NCBI RefSeq assembly: GCF_964340395.1
Contig: NC_135557.1
Coordinates: 3,853,216 to 3,917,215 of the forward strand
Reading direction: 5' to 3'
DNA: 64,000 bases
Source of the DNA: Glandiceps talaboti
Lineage: Eukaryota > Hemichordata > Enteropneusta > Spengelidae
Both the position numbers and the translations under genes were made by a program. This document shows positions 35,701-50,700 of this stretch, piece by piece (position 1 is the stretch's first letter; each line of letters starts with the position of its first letter). The notes under the pieces were generated by a model. The model was not told the origin of the DNA. It saw nothing but the letters and a program-made list of their open reading frames with translations, and made no database searches.

Positions 35701-38700
35701 TCTTACAATAGTGCTATTACCAGGTGCTAGTATTCAATTCCCACATTTCTTACAATAGTGCTATTACCGGTTGCTAGTATTCAATTCCCACATTTCTTGC
35801 AATAGTGCTATTACCGGGTGCTAGTATTCAATTCCCACATTTCTTACAATAGTGCTATTACCGGGTGCTAGTATTCAATTCCCACATTTCTTACAATAGT
35901 GCTATTACCGAGTGCTAGTATTCAATTCCCACATTTCTTACAATAGTGCTATTACCGGGTGCTAGTATTCAATTCCCACATTTCTTGTAGTAGTGCTATT
36001 ACCGAGTGCTAGTATTCAATTCCCCCATTTCTTACAATAGTGCTATTACCGAGTGCTAGTATTCAATTCCCCCATTTCTTGTAGTAGTGCTATTACCGGG
36101 TGCTAGTATTCAATTCCCCCATTTCTTGTAGTAGTGCTATTACCGGGTGTAGTATTCAATTCCCCCATTTCTTGTAGTAGTGCTATTACCGAGTGCTAGT
36201 ATTCAATTCCCACATTTCTTGCAATAGTGCTATTATCGGGTGCTAGTATTCAATTCCCACATTTCTTGTAGTAGTGCTATTACCGAGTGCTATTATCGGG
36301 TGCTAGTATTCAATTCCCCCATTTCTTGTAGTAGTGCTATTACCGGGTGTAGTATTCAATTCACCCATTTCTTGTAGTAGTGCTATTACAGGGTGCTAGT
36401 ATTCAATTCCCACATTTCTTACAATAGTGCTATTACAGGGTGCTAGTATTCAATTCCCACATTTCTTACAATAGTGCTATTACAGGGTGCTAGTATTCAA
36501 TTCCCACATTTCTTACAATAGTGCTATTACAGGGTGCTAGTATTCAATTCCCACATTTCTTGCAATAGTGCTATTACAGGGTGCTAGTATTCAATTCACC
36601 CATTTCTTGTAGTAGTGCTATTACAGGGTGCTAGTATTCAATTCCCACATTACTTGTAGTAGTGCTATTACAGGGTGCTAGTATTCAATTCCCACATTTC
36701 TTGCAATAGTGCTATTACCGGGTGCTAGTATTCAATTCACCCATTTCTTGCAATAGTGCTATTACAGGGTGCTAGTATTCAATTCACCCATTTCTTGTAG
36801 TAGTGCTATTACAGGGTGCTAGTATTCAATTCACCCATTTCTTACAATAGTGCTATTACCGGGTGCTAGTATTCAATTCACCCATTTCTTGTAGTAGTGC
36901 TATTACAGGGTGCTAGTATTCAATTCCCCCATTTCTTGTAGTAGTGCTATTACCGGGTGCTAGTATTCAATTCCCACATTTCTTACAATAGTGCTATTAC
37001 TGGGTGCTAGTATTCAATTCCCACATTTCTTGTAGTAGTGCTATTACAGGGTGCTAGTATTCAATTCCCCCATTTCTTGTAGTAGTGCTATTACTGGGTG
37101 CTAGTATTCAATTCCCACATTTCTTGTAGTAGTGCTATTACTGGGTGCTAGTATTCAATTCCCCCATTTCTTGTAGTAGTGCTATTACAGGGTGTAGTAT
37201 TCAATTCCCCCATTTCTTGTAGTAGTGCTATTACCAGGTGCTAGTATTCAATTCCCCCATTTCTTGTAGTAGTGCTATTACCGGGTGCTAGTATTCAATT
37301 CCCCCATTTCTTGTAGTAGTGCTATTACAGGGTGTAGTATTCAATTCCCCCATTTCTTGTAGTAGTGCTATTACAGGGTGCTAGTATTCAATTCCCCCAT
37401 TTCTTGCAATAGTGCTATTACCGGGTGCTAGTATTCAATTCCCCCATTTCTTACAATAGTGCTCTTACCGGGTGCTAGTATTCAATTCCCACATTTCTTG
37501 TAGTAGTGCTATTACCTGGTGCTAGTATTCAATTCCCACATTTCTTGCAATAGTGCTATTACCAGGTGTAGTATTCAATTCCCCCATTTCTTGTAGTAGT
37601 GCTATTACAGGGTGCTAGTATTCAATTCCTACATTTCTTACAATAGTGCTATTACTGGGTGCTAGTATTCAATTCCCACATTTCTTACAATAGTGCTATT
37701 ACAGGGTGCTAGTATTCAATTCCCACATTTCTTGTAGTAGTGCTATTACAGGGTGCTAGTATTCAATTCCCACATTTCTTGTAGTAGTGCTATTACTGGG
37801 TGCTAGTATTCAATTCCCACATTTCTTACAATAGTGCTATTACAGGGTGCTAGTATTCAATTCCCACATTTCTTACAATAGTGCTATTACCGGGTGCTAG
37901 TATTCAATTCCCACATTTCTTACAATAGTGCTATTACCAGGTGCTAGTATTCAATTCCCACATTACTTGTAGTAGTGCTATTACAGGGTGCTAGTATTCA
38001 ATTCCCACATTTCTTGTAGTAGTGCTATTACAGGGTGCTAGTATTCAATTCCCACATTTCTTGTAGTAGTGCTATTACCGAGTGCTATTACCGAGTGCTA
38101 GTATTTAATTCCCCCATTTCTTGTAGTAGTGCTATTACCGAGTGCTAGTATTCAATTCCCCAATTTCTTGTAGTAGTGCTATTACAGGGTGCTAGTATTC
38201 AATTCCCACATTTCTTGCAATAGTGCTATTACCAGGTGCTAGTATTCAATTCCCACATTTCTTACAATAGTGCTATTACCGGGTGCTAGTATTCAATTCC
38301 CACATTTCTTACAATAGTGCTATTACCGGGTGCTAGTATTCAATTCCCACATTTCTTACAATAGTGCTATTACCGGGTGCTAGTATTCAATTCCCACATT
38401 TCTTGTAGTAGTGCTATTACTGGGTGCTAGTATTCAATTCCCACATTTCTTGTAGTAGTGCTATTACCGGGTGCTAGTATTCAATTCCCACATTTCTTAC
38501 AATAGTGCTATTACCGGGTGCTAGTATTCAATTCCCACATTTCTTACAATAGTGCTATTACCGGGTGCTAGTATTCAATTCCCACATTTCTTACAATAGT
38601 GCTATTACCGGGTGCTAGTATTCAATTCCCACATTTCTTGTAGTAGTGCTATTACAGGGTGCTAGTATTCAATTCCCACATTTCTTGTAGTAGTGCTATT

Positions 38701-41700
38701 ACCGGGTGCTAGTATTCAATTCCCACATTTCTTGTAGTAGTGCTATTACAGGGTGCTAGTATTCAATTCCCACATTTCTTGTAGTAGTGCTATTACAGGG
38801 TGCTAGTATTGAATTCCCACATTTCTTGCAATAGTGCTATTACCAGGTGCTAGTATTCAATTCCCACATTTCTTACAATAGTGCTATTACCGGTTGCTAG
38901 TATTCAATTCCCACATTTCTTGCAATAGTGCTATTACCGGGTGCTAGTATTCAATTCCCACATTTCTTACAATAGTGCTATTACCGGGTGCTAGTATTCA
39001 ATTCCCACATTTCTTACAATAGTGCTATTACCGAGTGCTAGTATTCAATTCCCACATTTCTTACAATAGTGCTATTACCGGGTGCTAGTATTCAATTCCC
39101 ACATTTCTTGTAGTAGTGCTATTACCGAGTGCTAGTATTCAATTCCCACATTTCTTGCAATAGTGCTATTACCGAGTGCTAGTATTCAATTCCCCCATTT
39201 CTTGCAATAGTGCTATTACCAGGTGCTAGTATTCAATTCCCCCATTTCTTGCAATAGTGCTATTACCAGGTGCTAGTATTCAATTCCCACATTTCTTGTA
39301 GTAGTGCTATTACCGAGTGCTAGTATTCAATTCCCCCATTTCTTGCAATAGTGCTATTACCGAGTGCTAGTATTCAATTCCCCCATTTCTTGTAGTAGTG
39401 CTATTACCGGGTGCTAGTATTCAATTCCCCCATTTCTTGTAGTAGTGCTATTACCGGGTGTAGTATTCAATTCCCCCATTTCTTGTAGTAGTGCTATTAC
39501 CGAGTGCTAGTATTCAATTCCCACATTTCTTGCAATAGTGCTATTATCGGGTGCTAGTATTCAATTCCCACATTTCTTGTAGTAGTGCTATTACCGAGTG
39601 CTATTATCGGGTGCTAGTATTCAATTCCCACATTTCTTGTAGTAGTGCTATTACCGAGTGCTATTATCGGGTGCTAGTATTCAATTCCCACATTTCTTGT
39701 AGTAGTGCTATTACCGGGTGCTAGTATTCAATTCCCCCATTTCTTGTAGTAGTGCTATTACCGGGTGTAGTATTCAATTCACCCATTTCTTGTAGTAGTG
39801 CTATTACAGGGTGCTAGTATTCAATTCCCACATTTCTTGTAGTAGTGCTATTACCGAGTGCTATTACCGGGTGCTAGTATTCAATTCCCCCATTTCTTGC
39901 AATAGTGCTATTACCGGGTGTAGTATTCAATTCACCCATTTCTTGTAGTAGTGCTATTACAGGGTGCTAGTATTCAATTCCCACATTTCTTGTAATAATG
40001 TTATTACCGGGTGCTAGTATTCAATTCCCACATTTCTTGTAGTAGTGCTATTACCGAGTGCTATTACCGAGTGCTAGTATTTAATTCCCCCATTTCTTGT
40101 AGTAGTGCTATTACCGAGTGCTAGTATTCAATTCCCCCATTTCTTGTAGTAGTGCTATTACCGAGTGCTAGTATTTAATTCCCCCATTTCTTGTAGTAGT
40201 GCTATTACCGAGTGCTAGTATTCAATTCCCACATTTCTTGCAATAGTGCTATTACAGGGTGCTAGTATTTAATTCCCACATTTCTTGCAATAGTGCTATT
40301 ACCAGGTGCTAGTATTCAATTCCCACATTTCTTGCAATAGTGCTATTACCAGGTGCTAGTATTCAATTCCCACATTTTTTGCAATAGTGCTATTACAGGG
40401 TGCTAGTATTCAATTCCCACATTTCTTGTAGTAGTGCTATTACAGGGTGCTAGTATTCAATTCCCACATTTCTTGTAGTAGTGCTATTACAGGGTGCTAG
40501 TATTGAATTCCCACATTTCTTGTAGTAGTGCTATTACCAGGTGCTAGTATTCAATTCCCACATTTCTTACAATAGTGCTATTACCAGGTGCTAGTATTCA
40601 ATTCCCACATTTCTTACAATAGTGCTATTACCAGGTGCTAGTATTCAATTCCCACATTTCTTGCAATAGTGCTATTACCAGGTGCTAGTATTCAATTCCC
40701 ACATTTCTTACAATAGTGCTATTACAGGGTGCTAGTATTCAATTCCCACATTTCTTACAATAGTGCTATTACAGGGTGCTAGTATTCAATTCCCACATTT
40801 CTTGTAGTAGTGCTATTACAGGGTGCTAGTATTCAATTCCCACATTTCTTGTAATAGTGCTATTACCGAGTGCTAGTATTCAATTCCCACATTTCTTGTA
40901 GTAGTGCTATTACCAGGTGCTAGTATTCAATTCCCACATTTCTTACAATAGTGCTATTACAGGGTGTTAGTATTCAATTCCCACATTTCTTACAATAGTG
41001 CTATTACAGGGTGCTAGTATTGAATTCCCACATTTCTTGCAATAGTGCTATTACCTGGTGCTAGTATTCAATTCCCACATTTCTTACAATAGTGCTATTA
41101 CAGGGTGCTAGTATTCAATTCCCACATTTCTTACAATAGTGCTATTACAGGGTGCTAGTATTCAATTCCCACATTTCTTACAATAGTGCTATTACAGGGT
41201 GCTAGTATTCAATTCCCACATTTCTTACAATAGTGCTATTACCGAGTGCTAGTATTCAATTCCCACATTTCTTACAATAGTGCTATTACCGGGTGCTAGT
41301 ATTCAATTCCCACATTTCTTACAATAGTGCTATTACCGGGTGCTAGTATTCAATTCCTACATTTCTTACAATAGTGCTATTACCGAGTGCTAGTATTCAA
41401 TTCCCACATTTCTTACAATAGTGCTATTACCGGGTGCTAGTATTCAATTCCCACATTTCTTACAATAGTGCTATTACCAGGTGCTAGTATTCAATTCCCA
41501 CATTTCTTACAATAGTGCTATTACCGGGTGCTAGTATTCAATTCCCACATTTCTTACAATAGTGCTATTACCGGGTGCTAGTATTCAATTCCCACATTTC
41601 TTACAATAGTGCTATTACCGGGTGCTAGTATTCAATTCCCACATTTCTTACAATAGTGCTATTACCGGGTGCTAGTATTCAATTCCCACATTTCTTGTAG

Positions 41701-44700
41701 TAGTGCTATTACAGGGTGCTAGTATTCAATTCCCACATTTCTTGCAATAGTGCTATTACCAGGTGCTAGTATTCAATTCCCACATTTCTTACAATAGTGC
41801 TATTACCGGGTGCTAGTATTCAATTCCCACATTTCTTACAATAGTGCTATTACCGGGTGCTAGTATTCAATTCCCACATTTCTTACAATAGTGCTATTAC
41901 CGGGTGCTAGTATTCAATTCCCACATTTCTTACAATAGTGCTATTACCGGGTGCTAGTATTCAATTCCCACATTTCTTGTAGTAGTGCTATTACAGGGTG
42001 CTAGTATTCAATTCCCACATTTCTTGTAGTAGTGCTATTACCGGGTGCTAGTATTCAATTCCCACATTTCTTGTAGTAGTGCTATTACAGGGTGCTAGTA
42101 TTCAATTCCCACATTTCTTGTAGTAGTGCTATTACAGGGTGCTAGTATTCAATTCCCACATTTCTTGCAATAGTGCTATTACCAGGTGCTAGTATTCAAT
42201 TCCCACATTTCTTACAATAGTGCTATTACCGAGTGCTAGTATTCAATTCCCCCATTTCTTGTAGTAGTGCTATTACCGAGTGCTAGTATTCAATTCCCCC
42301 ATTTCTTGTAGTAGTGCTATTACCGAGTGCTAGTATTCAATTCCCACATTTCTTGCAATAGTGCTATTATCGGGTGCTAGTATTCAATTCCCACATTTCT
42401 TGTAGTAGTGCTATTACCGGGTGCTAGTATTCAATTCCCCCATTTCTTGTAGTAGTGCTATTACCGGGTGTAGTATTCAATTCACCCGTTTCTTGTAGTA
42501 GTGCTATTACCGGGTGCTAGTATTCAATTCCCACATTTCTTGTAGTAGTGCTATTACCGAGTGCTATTACCGAGTGCTAGTATTTATTTCCCCATTTCTT
42601 GTAGTAGTGCTATTACCGAGTGCTAGTATTCAATTCCCCCATTTCTTGTAGTAGTGCTATTACAGGGTGCTAGTATTTAATTCCCACATTTCTTACAATA
42701 GTGCTATTACCGGGTGCTAGTATTCAATTCCTACATTTCTTACAATAGTGCTATTACCGGGTGCTAGTATTCAATTCCCACATTTCTTACAATAGTGCTA
42801 TTACCGGGTGCTAGTATTCAATTCCCACATTTCTTACAATAGTGCTATTACCGAGTGCTAGTATTCAATTCCCACATTTCTTGTAGTAGTGCTATTACAG
42901 GGTGCTAGTATTCAATTCCCACATTTCTTGTAGTAGTGCTATTACCGGGTGCTAGTATTCAATTCCCACATTTCTTGCAATAGTGCTATTACTGGGTGTA
43001 GTATTCAATTCCCCCATTTCTTGTAGTAGTGCTATTACAGGGTGCTAGTATTCAATTCCCACATTTCTTGTAGTAGTGCTATTACAGGGTGCTAGTATTC
43101 AATTCCCCCATTTCTTGTAGTAGTGCTATTACAGGGTGCTAGTATTCAATTCCCACATTTCTTACAATAGTGCTATTACCGAGTGCTAGTATTCAATTTC
43201 CACATTTCTTACAATAGTGCTATTACCGAGTGCTAGTATTCAATTTCCACATTTCTTGTAGTAGTGCTATTACTGGGTGTAGTATTCAATTCACCCATTT
43301 CTTGTAGTAGTGCTATTACAGGGTGCTAGTATTCAATTCCCACATTTCTTGTAGTAGTGCTATTACTGGGTGCTAGTATTCAATTCCCACATTTCTTGTA
43401 GTAGTGCTATTACAGGGTGCTATAGTATTCAATTCCCACATTTCTTGTAGTAGTGCTATTACAGGGTGTAGTATTCAATTCCCACATTTCTTGTAGTAGT
43501 GCTATTACCGGGTGCTAGTATTCAATTCCCACATTTCTTACAATAGTGCTATTACAGGGTGCTAGTATTCAATTCCCACATTTCTTGCAATAGTGCTATT
43601 ACTGGGTGTAGTATTCAATTCCCACATTTCTTGTAGTAGTGCTATTACCGGGTGCTAGTATTCAATTCCCACATTTCTTACAATAGTGCTATTACAGGGT
43701 GCTAGTATTCAATTCCCACATTTCTTGCAATAGTGCTATTACTGGGTGTAGTATTCAATTCCCACATTTCTTGTAGTAGTGCTATTACCGGGTGCTAGTA
43801 TTCAATTCCCACATTTCTTACAATAGTGCTATTACAGGGTGCTAGTATTCAATTCCCACATTTCTTGCAATAGTGCTATTACTGGGTGTAGTATTCAATT
43901 CCCACATTTCTTGTAGTAGTGCTATTACCGGGTGCTAGTATTCAATTCCCACATTTCTTACAATAGTGCTATTACAGGGTGCTAGTATTCAATTCCCACA
44001 TTTCTTGCAATAGTGCTATTACCGGGTGCTAGTATTCAATTCCCCCATTTCTTGTAGTAGTGCTATTACAGGGTGCTAGTATTCAATTCCCACATTTCTT
44101 GCAATAGTGCTATTACTGGGTGTAGTATTCAATTCCCACATTTCTTGTAGTAGTGCTATTACCGGGTGCTAGTATTCAATTCCCACATTTCTTACAATAG
44201 TGCTATTACAGGGTGCTAGTATTCAATTCCCACATTTCTTACAATAGTGCTATTACAGGGTGCTAGTATTCAATTCCCACACTTCTTGTAGTAGTGCTAT
44301 TACAGGGTGCTAGTATTCAATTCCCACATTTCTTGTAGTAGTGCTATTACTGGGTGTAGTATTCAATTCCCACATTTCTTGTAGTAGTGCTATTACCGGG
44401 TGCTAGTATTCAATTCCCACATTTCTTGTAGTAGTGCTATTACCGAGTGCTATTACCGGGTGCTAGTATTCAATTCACCCATTTCTTGTAGTAGTGCTAT
44501 TACCGGGTGCTAGTATTCAATTCCCACATTTCTTACAATAGTGCTATTATCGGGTGCTAGTATTCAATTCCCACATTTCTTGTAGTAGTGCTATTACCGG
44601 GTGCTAGTATTCAATTCCCACATTTCTTGTAGTAGTGCTATTACCGGGTGCTAGTATTCAATTCCCACATTTCTTGTAGTAGTGCTATTACCAGGTGCTA

Positions 44701-47700
44701 GTATTCAATTCCCACATTTCTTACAATAGTGCTATTACCTGGTGCTAGTATTCAATTCCCACATTTCTTACAATAGTGCTATTACCGGGTGCTAGTATTC
44801 AATTCCCACATTTCTTACAATAGTGCTATTACCGGGTGCTAGTATTCAATTCCCACATTTCTTACAATAGTGCTATTACCGGGTGCTAGTATTCAATTCC
44901 CACATTTCTTGTAGTAGTGCTATTACCGGGTGCTAGTATTCAATTCCCACATTTCTTGTAGTAGTGCTATTACAGGGTGCTAGTATTCAATTCCCACATT
45001 TCTTGTAGTAGTGCTATTACAGGGTGCTAGTATTCAATTCCCACATTTCTTGTAGTAGTGCTATTACAGGGTGCTAGTATTCAATTCCCACATTTCTTGC
45101 AATAGTGCTATTACCAGGTGCTAGTATTCAATTCCCACATTTCTTACAATAGTGCTATTACCGAGTGCTAGTATTCAATTCCCCCATTTCTTGTAGTAGT
45201 GCTATTACCGGGTGTAGTATTCAATTCCCCCATTTCTTGTAGTAGTGCTATTACCGAGTGCTAGTATTCAATTCCCACATTTCTTGCAATAGTGCTATTA
45301 TCGGGTGCTAGTATTCAATTCCCACATTTCTTGTAGTAGTGCTATTACCGGGTGCTAGTATTCAATTCCCCCATTTCTTGTAGTAGTGATATTACAGGGT
45401 GCTAGTATTCAATTCCCACATTTCTTACAATAGTGCTATTATCGGGTGCTAGTATTCAATTCCCACATTTCTTGTAGTAGTGCTATTACCGGGTGCTAGT
45501 ATTCAATTCCCACATTTCTTGTAGTAGTGCTATTACCGGGTGCTAGTATTCAATTCCCACATTTCTTGTAGTAGTGCTATTACCAGGTGCTAGTATTCAA
45601 TTCCCACATTTCTTACAATAGTGCTATTACCAGGTGCTAGTATTCAATTCCCACATTTCTTACAATAGTGCTATTACCTGGTGCTAGTATTCAATTCCCA
45701 CATTTCTTACAATAGTGCTATTACCGGGTGCTAGTATTCAATTCCCACATTTCTTACAATAGTGCTATTACCGGGTGCTAGTATTCAATTCCCACATTTC
45801 TTACAATAGTGCTATTACCGGGTGCTAGTATTCAATTCCCACATTTCTTGTAGTAGTGCTATTACCGGGTGCTAGTATTCAATTCCCACATTTCTTGTAG
45901 TAGTGCTATTACAGGGTGCTAGTATTCAATTCCCACATTTCTTGTAGTAGTGCTATTACAGGGTGCTAGTATTCAATTCCCACATTTCTTGTAGTAGTGC
46001 TATTACAGGGTGCTAGTATTCAATTCCCACATTTCTTGCAATAGTGCTATTACCAGGTGCTAGTATTCAATTCCCACATTTCTTACAATAGTGCTATTAC
46101 CGAGTGCTAGTATTCAATTCCCCCATTTCTTGTAGTAGTGCTATTACCGGGTGTAGTATTCAATTCCCCCATTTCTTGTAGTAGTGCTATTACCGAGTGC
46201 TAGTATTCAATTCCCACATTTCTTGCAATAGTGCTATTATCGGGTGCTAGTATTCAATTCCCACATTTCTTGTAGTAGTGCTATTACCGGGTGCTAGTAT
46301 TCAATTCCCCCATTTCTTGTAGTAGTGATATTACAGGGTGCTAGTATTCAATTCCCACATTTCTTGCAATAGTGCTATTACCGGGTGTAGTATTCAATTC
46401 ACCCGTTTCTTGTAGTAGTGCTATTACCGGGTGCTAGTATTCAATTCCCACATTTCTTACAATAGTGCTATTACAGGGTGCTAGTATGCAATTCCCCCAT
46501 TTCTTGTAGTAGTGCTATTACAGGGTGCTAGTATTCAATTCCCACATTTCTTACAATAGTGCTATTACCGGGTGCTAGTATTCAATTCCTACATTTCTTA
46601 CAATAGTGCTATTACCAGGTGCTAGTATTCAATTCCCACATTTCTTACAATAGTGCTATTACCAGGTGCTAGTATTCAATTCCCACATTTCTTACAATAG
46701 TGCTATTACCGAGTGCTAGTATTCAATTCCCACATTTCTTGTAGTAGTGCTATTACCGGGTGCTAGTATTCAATTCCCACATTTCTTGCAATAGTGCTAT
46801 TACAGGGTGCTAGAATTCAATTCCCACATTTCTTACAATAGTGCTATTACCGGGTGTAGTATTCAATTCCCCCATTTCTTGTAGTAGTGCTATTACCGGG
46901 TGCTAGTATTCAATTCCCACATTTCTTACAATAGTGCTATTATCGAGTGCTAGTATTCAATTCCCACATTTCTTACAATAGTGCTATTACAGGGTGCTAG
47001 TATTCAATTCCCACATTTCTTGTAGTAGTGCTATTACCGGGTGCTAGTATTCAATTCCCACATTTCTTGTAGTAGTGCTATTATCGGGTGCTAGTATTCA
47101 ATTCCCACATTTCTTGTAGTAGTGCTATTACCGGGTGCTAGTATTCAATTCCCCCATTTCTTGTAGTAGTGCTATTACAGGGTGCTAGTATTCAATTCCC
47201 CCATTTCTTGTAGTAGTGCTATTACAGGGTGCTAGTATTCAATTCCCCCATTTCTTGTAGTAGTGCTATTACAGGGTGCTAGTATTCAATTCCCCCATTT
47301 CTTGTAGTAGTGCTATTACAGGGTGCTAGTATTCAATTCCCCCATTTCTTGTAGTAGTGCTATTACAGGGTGCTAGTATTCAATTCCCACATTTCTTGTA
47401 GTAGTGCTATTACCGGGTGCTAGTATTCAATTCCCACATTTCTTGTAGTAGTGCTATTATCGGGTGCTAGTATTCAATTCCCACATTTCTTGTAGTAGTG
47501 CTATTACAGGGTGCTAGTAATCAATTCCCACATTTCTTGTAGTAGTGCTATTACCGGGTGCTAGTATTCAATTCCCACATTTCTTGTAGTAGTGCTATTA
47601 CCGGGTGCTAGTATTCAATTCCCACATTTCTTGTAGTAGTGCTATTACAGGGTGCTAGTATTCAATTCCCACATTTCTTGTAGTAGTGCTATTACCGGGT

Positions 47701-50700
47701 GCTAGTATTCAATTCCCACATTTCTTGTAGTAGTGCTATTACAGGGTGCTAGTAATCAATTCCCACATTTCTTACAATAGTGCTATTACCGGGTGCTAGT
47801 ATTCAATTCCCACATTTCTTGTAGTAGTGCTATTACCGGGTGCTAGTATTCAATTCCCACATTTCTTGTAGTAGTGCTATTACCGGGTGCTAGTATTCAA
47901 TTCCCCCATTTCTTGTAGTAGTGCTATTACAGGGTGCTAGTATTCAATTCCCACATTTCTTGTAGTAGTGCTATTACCAGGTGCTAGTATTCAATTCCCA
48001 CATTTGTTACAATAGTGCTATTACCGGGTGCTAGTATTCAATTCCCCCATTTCTTGTAGTAGTGCTATTACCAGGTGCTAGTATTCAATTCCCCCATTTC
48101 TTGTAGTAGTGCTATTACAGGGTGCTAGTATTCAATTCCCCCATTTCTTGTAGTAGTGCTATTACCAGGTGCTAGTATTCAATTCCCACATTTGTTACAA
48201 TAGTGCTATTACCGGGTGCTAGTATTCAATTCCCCCATTTCTTGTAGTAGTGCTATTACAGGGTGCTAGTATTCAATTCCCACATTTCTTGTAGTAGTGC
48301 TATTACAGGGTGCTAGTATTCAATTCCCACATTTCTTACAATAGTGCTATTACCAGGTGCTAGTATTCAATTCCCCCATTTCTTGTAGTAGTGCTATTAC
48401 AGGGTGCTAGTATTCAATTCCCACATTTCTTACAATAGTGCTATTACCGGGTGCTAGTATTCAATTCCCACATTTCTTACAATAGTGCTATTACCAGGTG
48501 CTAGTATTCAATTCCCCCATTTCTTGTAGTAGTGCTATTACAGGGTGCTAGTATTCAATTCCCACATTTCTTACAATAGTGCTATTACCGGGTGCTAGTA
48601 TTCAATTCCCACATTTCTTACAATAGTGCTATTACCGGGTGCTAGTATTCAATTCCCACATTTCTTGTAGTAGTGCTATTACAGGGTGCTAGTATTCAAT
48701 TCCCACATTTCTTGTAGTAGTGCTATTACAGGGTGCTAGTATTCAATTCCCACATTTCTTGTAGTAGTGCTATTACAGGGTGCTAGTATTCAATTCCCAC
48801 ATTTCTTGTAGTAGTGCTATTACTGGGTGCTAGTATTCAATTCCCACATTTCTTACAATAGTGCTATTACAGGGTGCTAGTATTCAATTCCCACATTTCT
48901 TACAATAGTGCTATTACCGGGTGCTAGTATTCAATTCCCACATTTCTTACAATAGTGCTATTACCAGGTGCTAGTATTCAATTCCCCCATTTCTTGTAGT
49001 AGTGCTATTACAGGGTGCTAGTATTCAATTCCCACATTTCTTGCAATAGTGCTATTACCAGGTGCTAGTATTCAATTCCCACATTTCTTACAATAGTGCT
49101 ATTACCAGGCGCTAGTATTCAATTCCCCCATTTCTTGTAGTAGTGCTATTACAGGGTGCTAGTATTGAATTCCCACATTTCTTGCAATAGTGCTATTACC
49201 AGGTGCTAGTATTGAATTCCCACATTTCTTACAATAGCGCTATTACCGGGTGCTAGTATTCAATTCCCACATTTCTTACAATAGTGCTATTACCGGGTGC
49301 TAGTATTCAATTCCCACATTTCTTGTAGTAGTGCTATTACAGGGTGCTAGTATTCAATTCCCACATTTCTTGTAGTAGTGCTATTACCGGGTGCTAGTAT
49401 TCAATTCCCACATTTCTTGTAGTAGTGCTATTACAGGGTGTTAGTATTCAATTCCCACATTTCTTACAATAGTGCTATTACCGGGTGCTAGTATTCAATT
49501 CCCACATTTCTTGTAGTAGTGCTATTACCGGGTGCTAGTATTCAATTCCCACATTTCTTGTAGTAGTGCTATTACAGGGTGCTAGTATTCAATTCCCACA
49601 TTTCTTGTAGTAGTGCTATTACCGGGTGCTAGTATTCAATTCCCACATTTCTTGTAGTAGTGCTATTACAGGGTGCTAGTATTCAATTCCCACATTTCTT
49701 GCAATAGTGCTATTACCGGGTGCTAGTATTCAATTCCCACATTTCTTGCAATAGTGCTATTACCGGGTGCTAGTATTCAATTCCCACATTTCTTACAATA
49801 GTGCTATTACCGGGTGCTAGTATTCAATTCCCACATTTCTTGTAGTAGTGCTATTACAGGGTGCTAGTATTCAATTCCCACATTTCTTGTAGTAGTGCTA
49901 TTACCGGGTGCTAGTATTCAATTCCCACATTTCTTGTAGTAGTGCTATTACAGGGTGCTAGTATTCAATTCCCACATTTCTTGTAGTAGTGCTATTACAG
50001 GGTGCTAGTAATCAATTCCCACATTTCTTGTAGTAGTGCTATTACCGGGTGCTAGTATTCAATTCCCACATTTCTTGTAGTAGTGCTATTACCGGGTGCT
50101 AGTATTCAATTCCCACATTTCTTGTAGTAGTGCTATTACAGGGTGCTAGTATTCAATTCCCACATTTCTTGTAGTAGTGCTATTACCGGGTGCTAGTATT
50201 CAATTCCCACATTTCTTGTAGTAGTGCTATTACCGGGTGCTAGTATTCAATTCCCACATTTCTTGTAGTAGTGCTATTACAGGGTGCTAGTATTCAATTC
50301 CCACATTTCTTGTAGTAGTGCTATTACAGGGTGCTAGTATTCAATTCCCACATTTCTTACAATAGTGCTATTACCGGGTGTAGTATTCAATTCCCACATT
50401 TCTTGCAATAGTGCTATTACAGGGTGCTAGTATTCAATTCCCACATTTCTTGTAGTAGTTCTATTACCGGGTGCTAGTATTCAATTCCCACATTTCTTAC
50501 AATAGTGCTATTACCGGGTGCTAGTATTCAATTCCCACATTTCTTGTAGTAGTGCTATTACCGGGTGCTAGTATTCAATTCCCACATTTCTTGTAGTAGT
50601 GCTATTACAGGGTGCTAGTATTCAATTCCCACATTTCTTGTAGTAGTGCTATTACCAGGTGCTAGTATTCAATTCCCACATTTCTTACAATAGTGCTATT

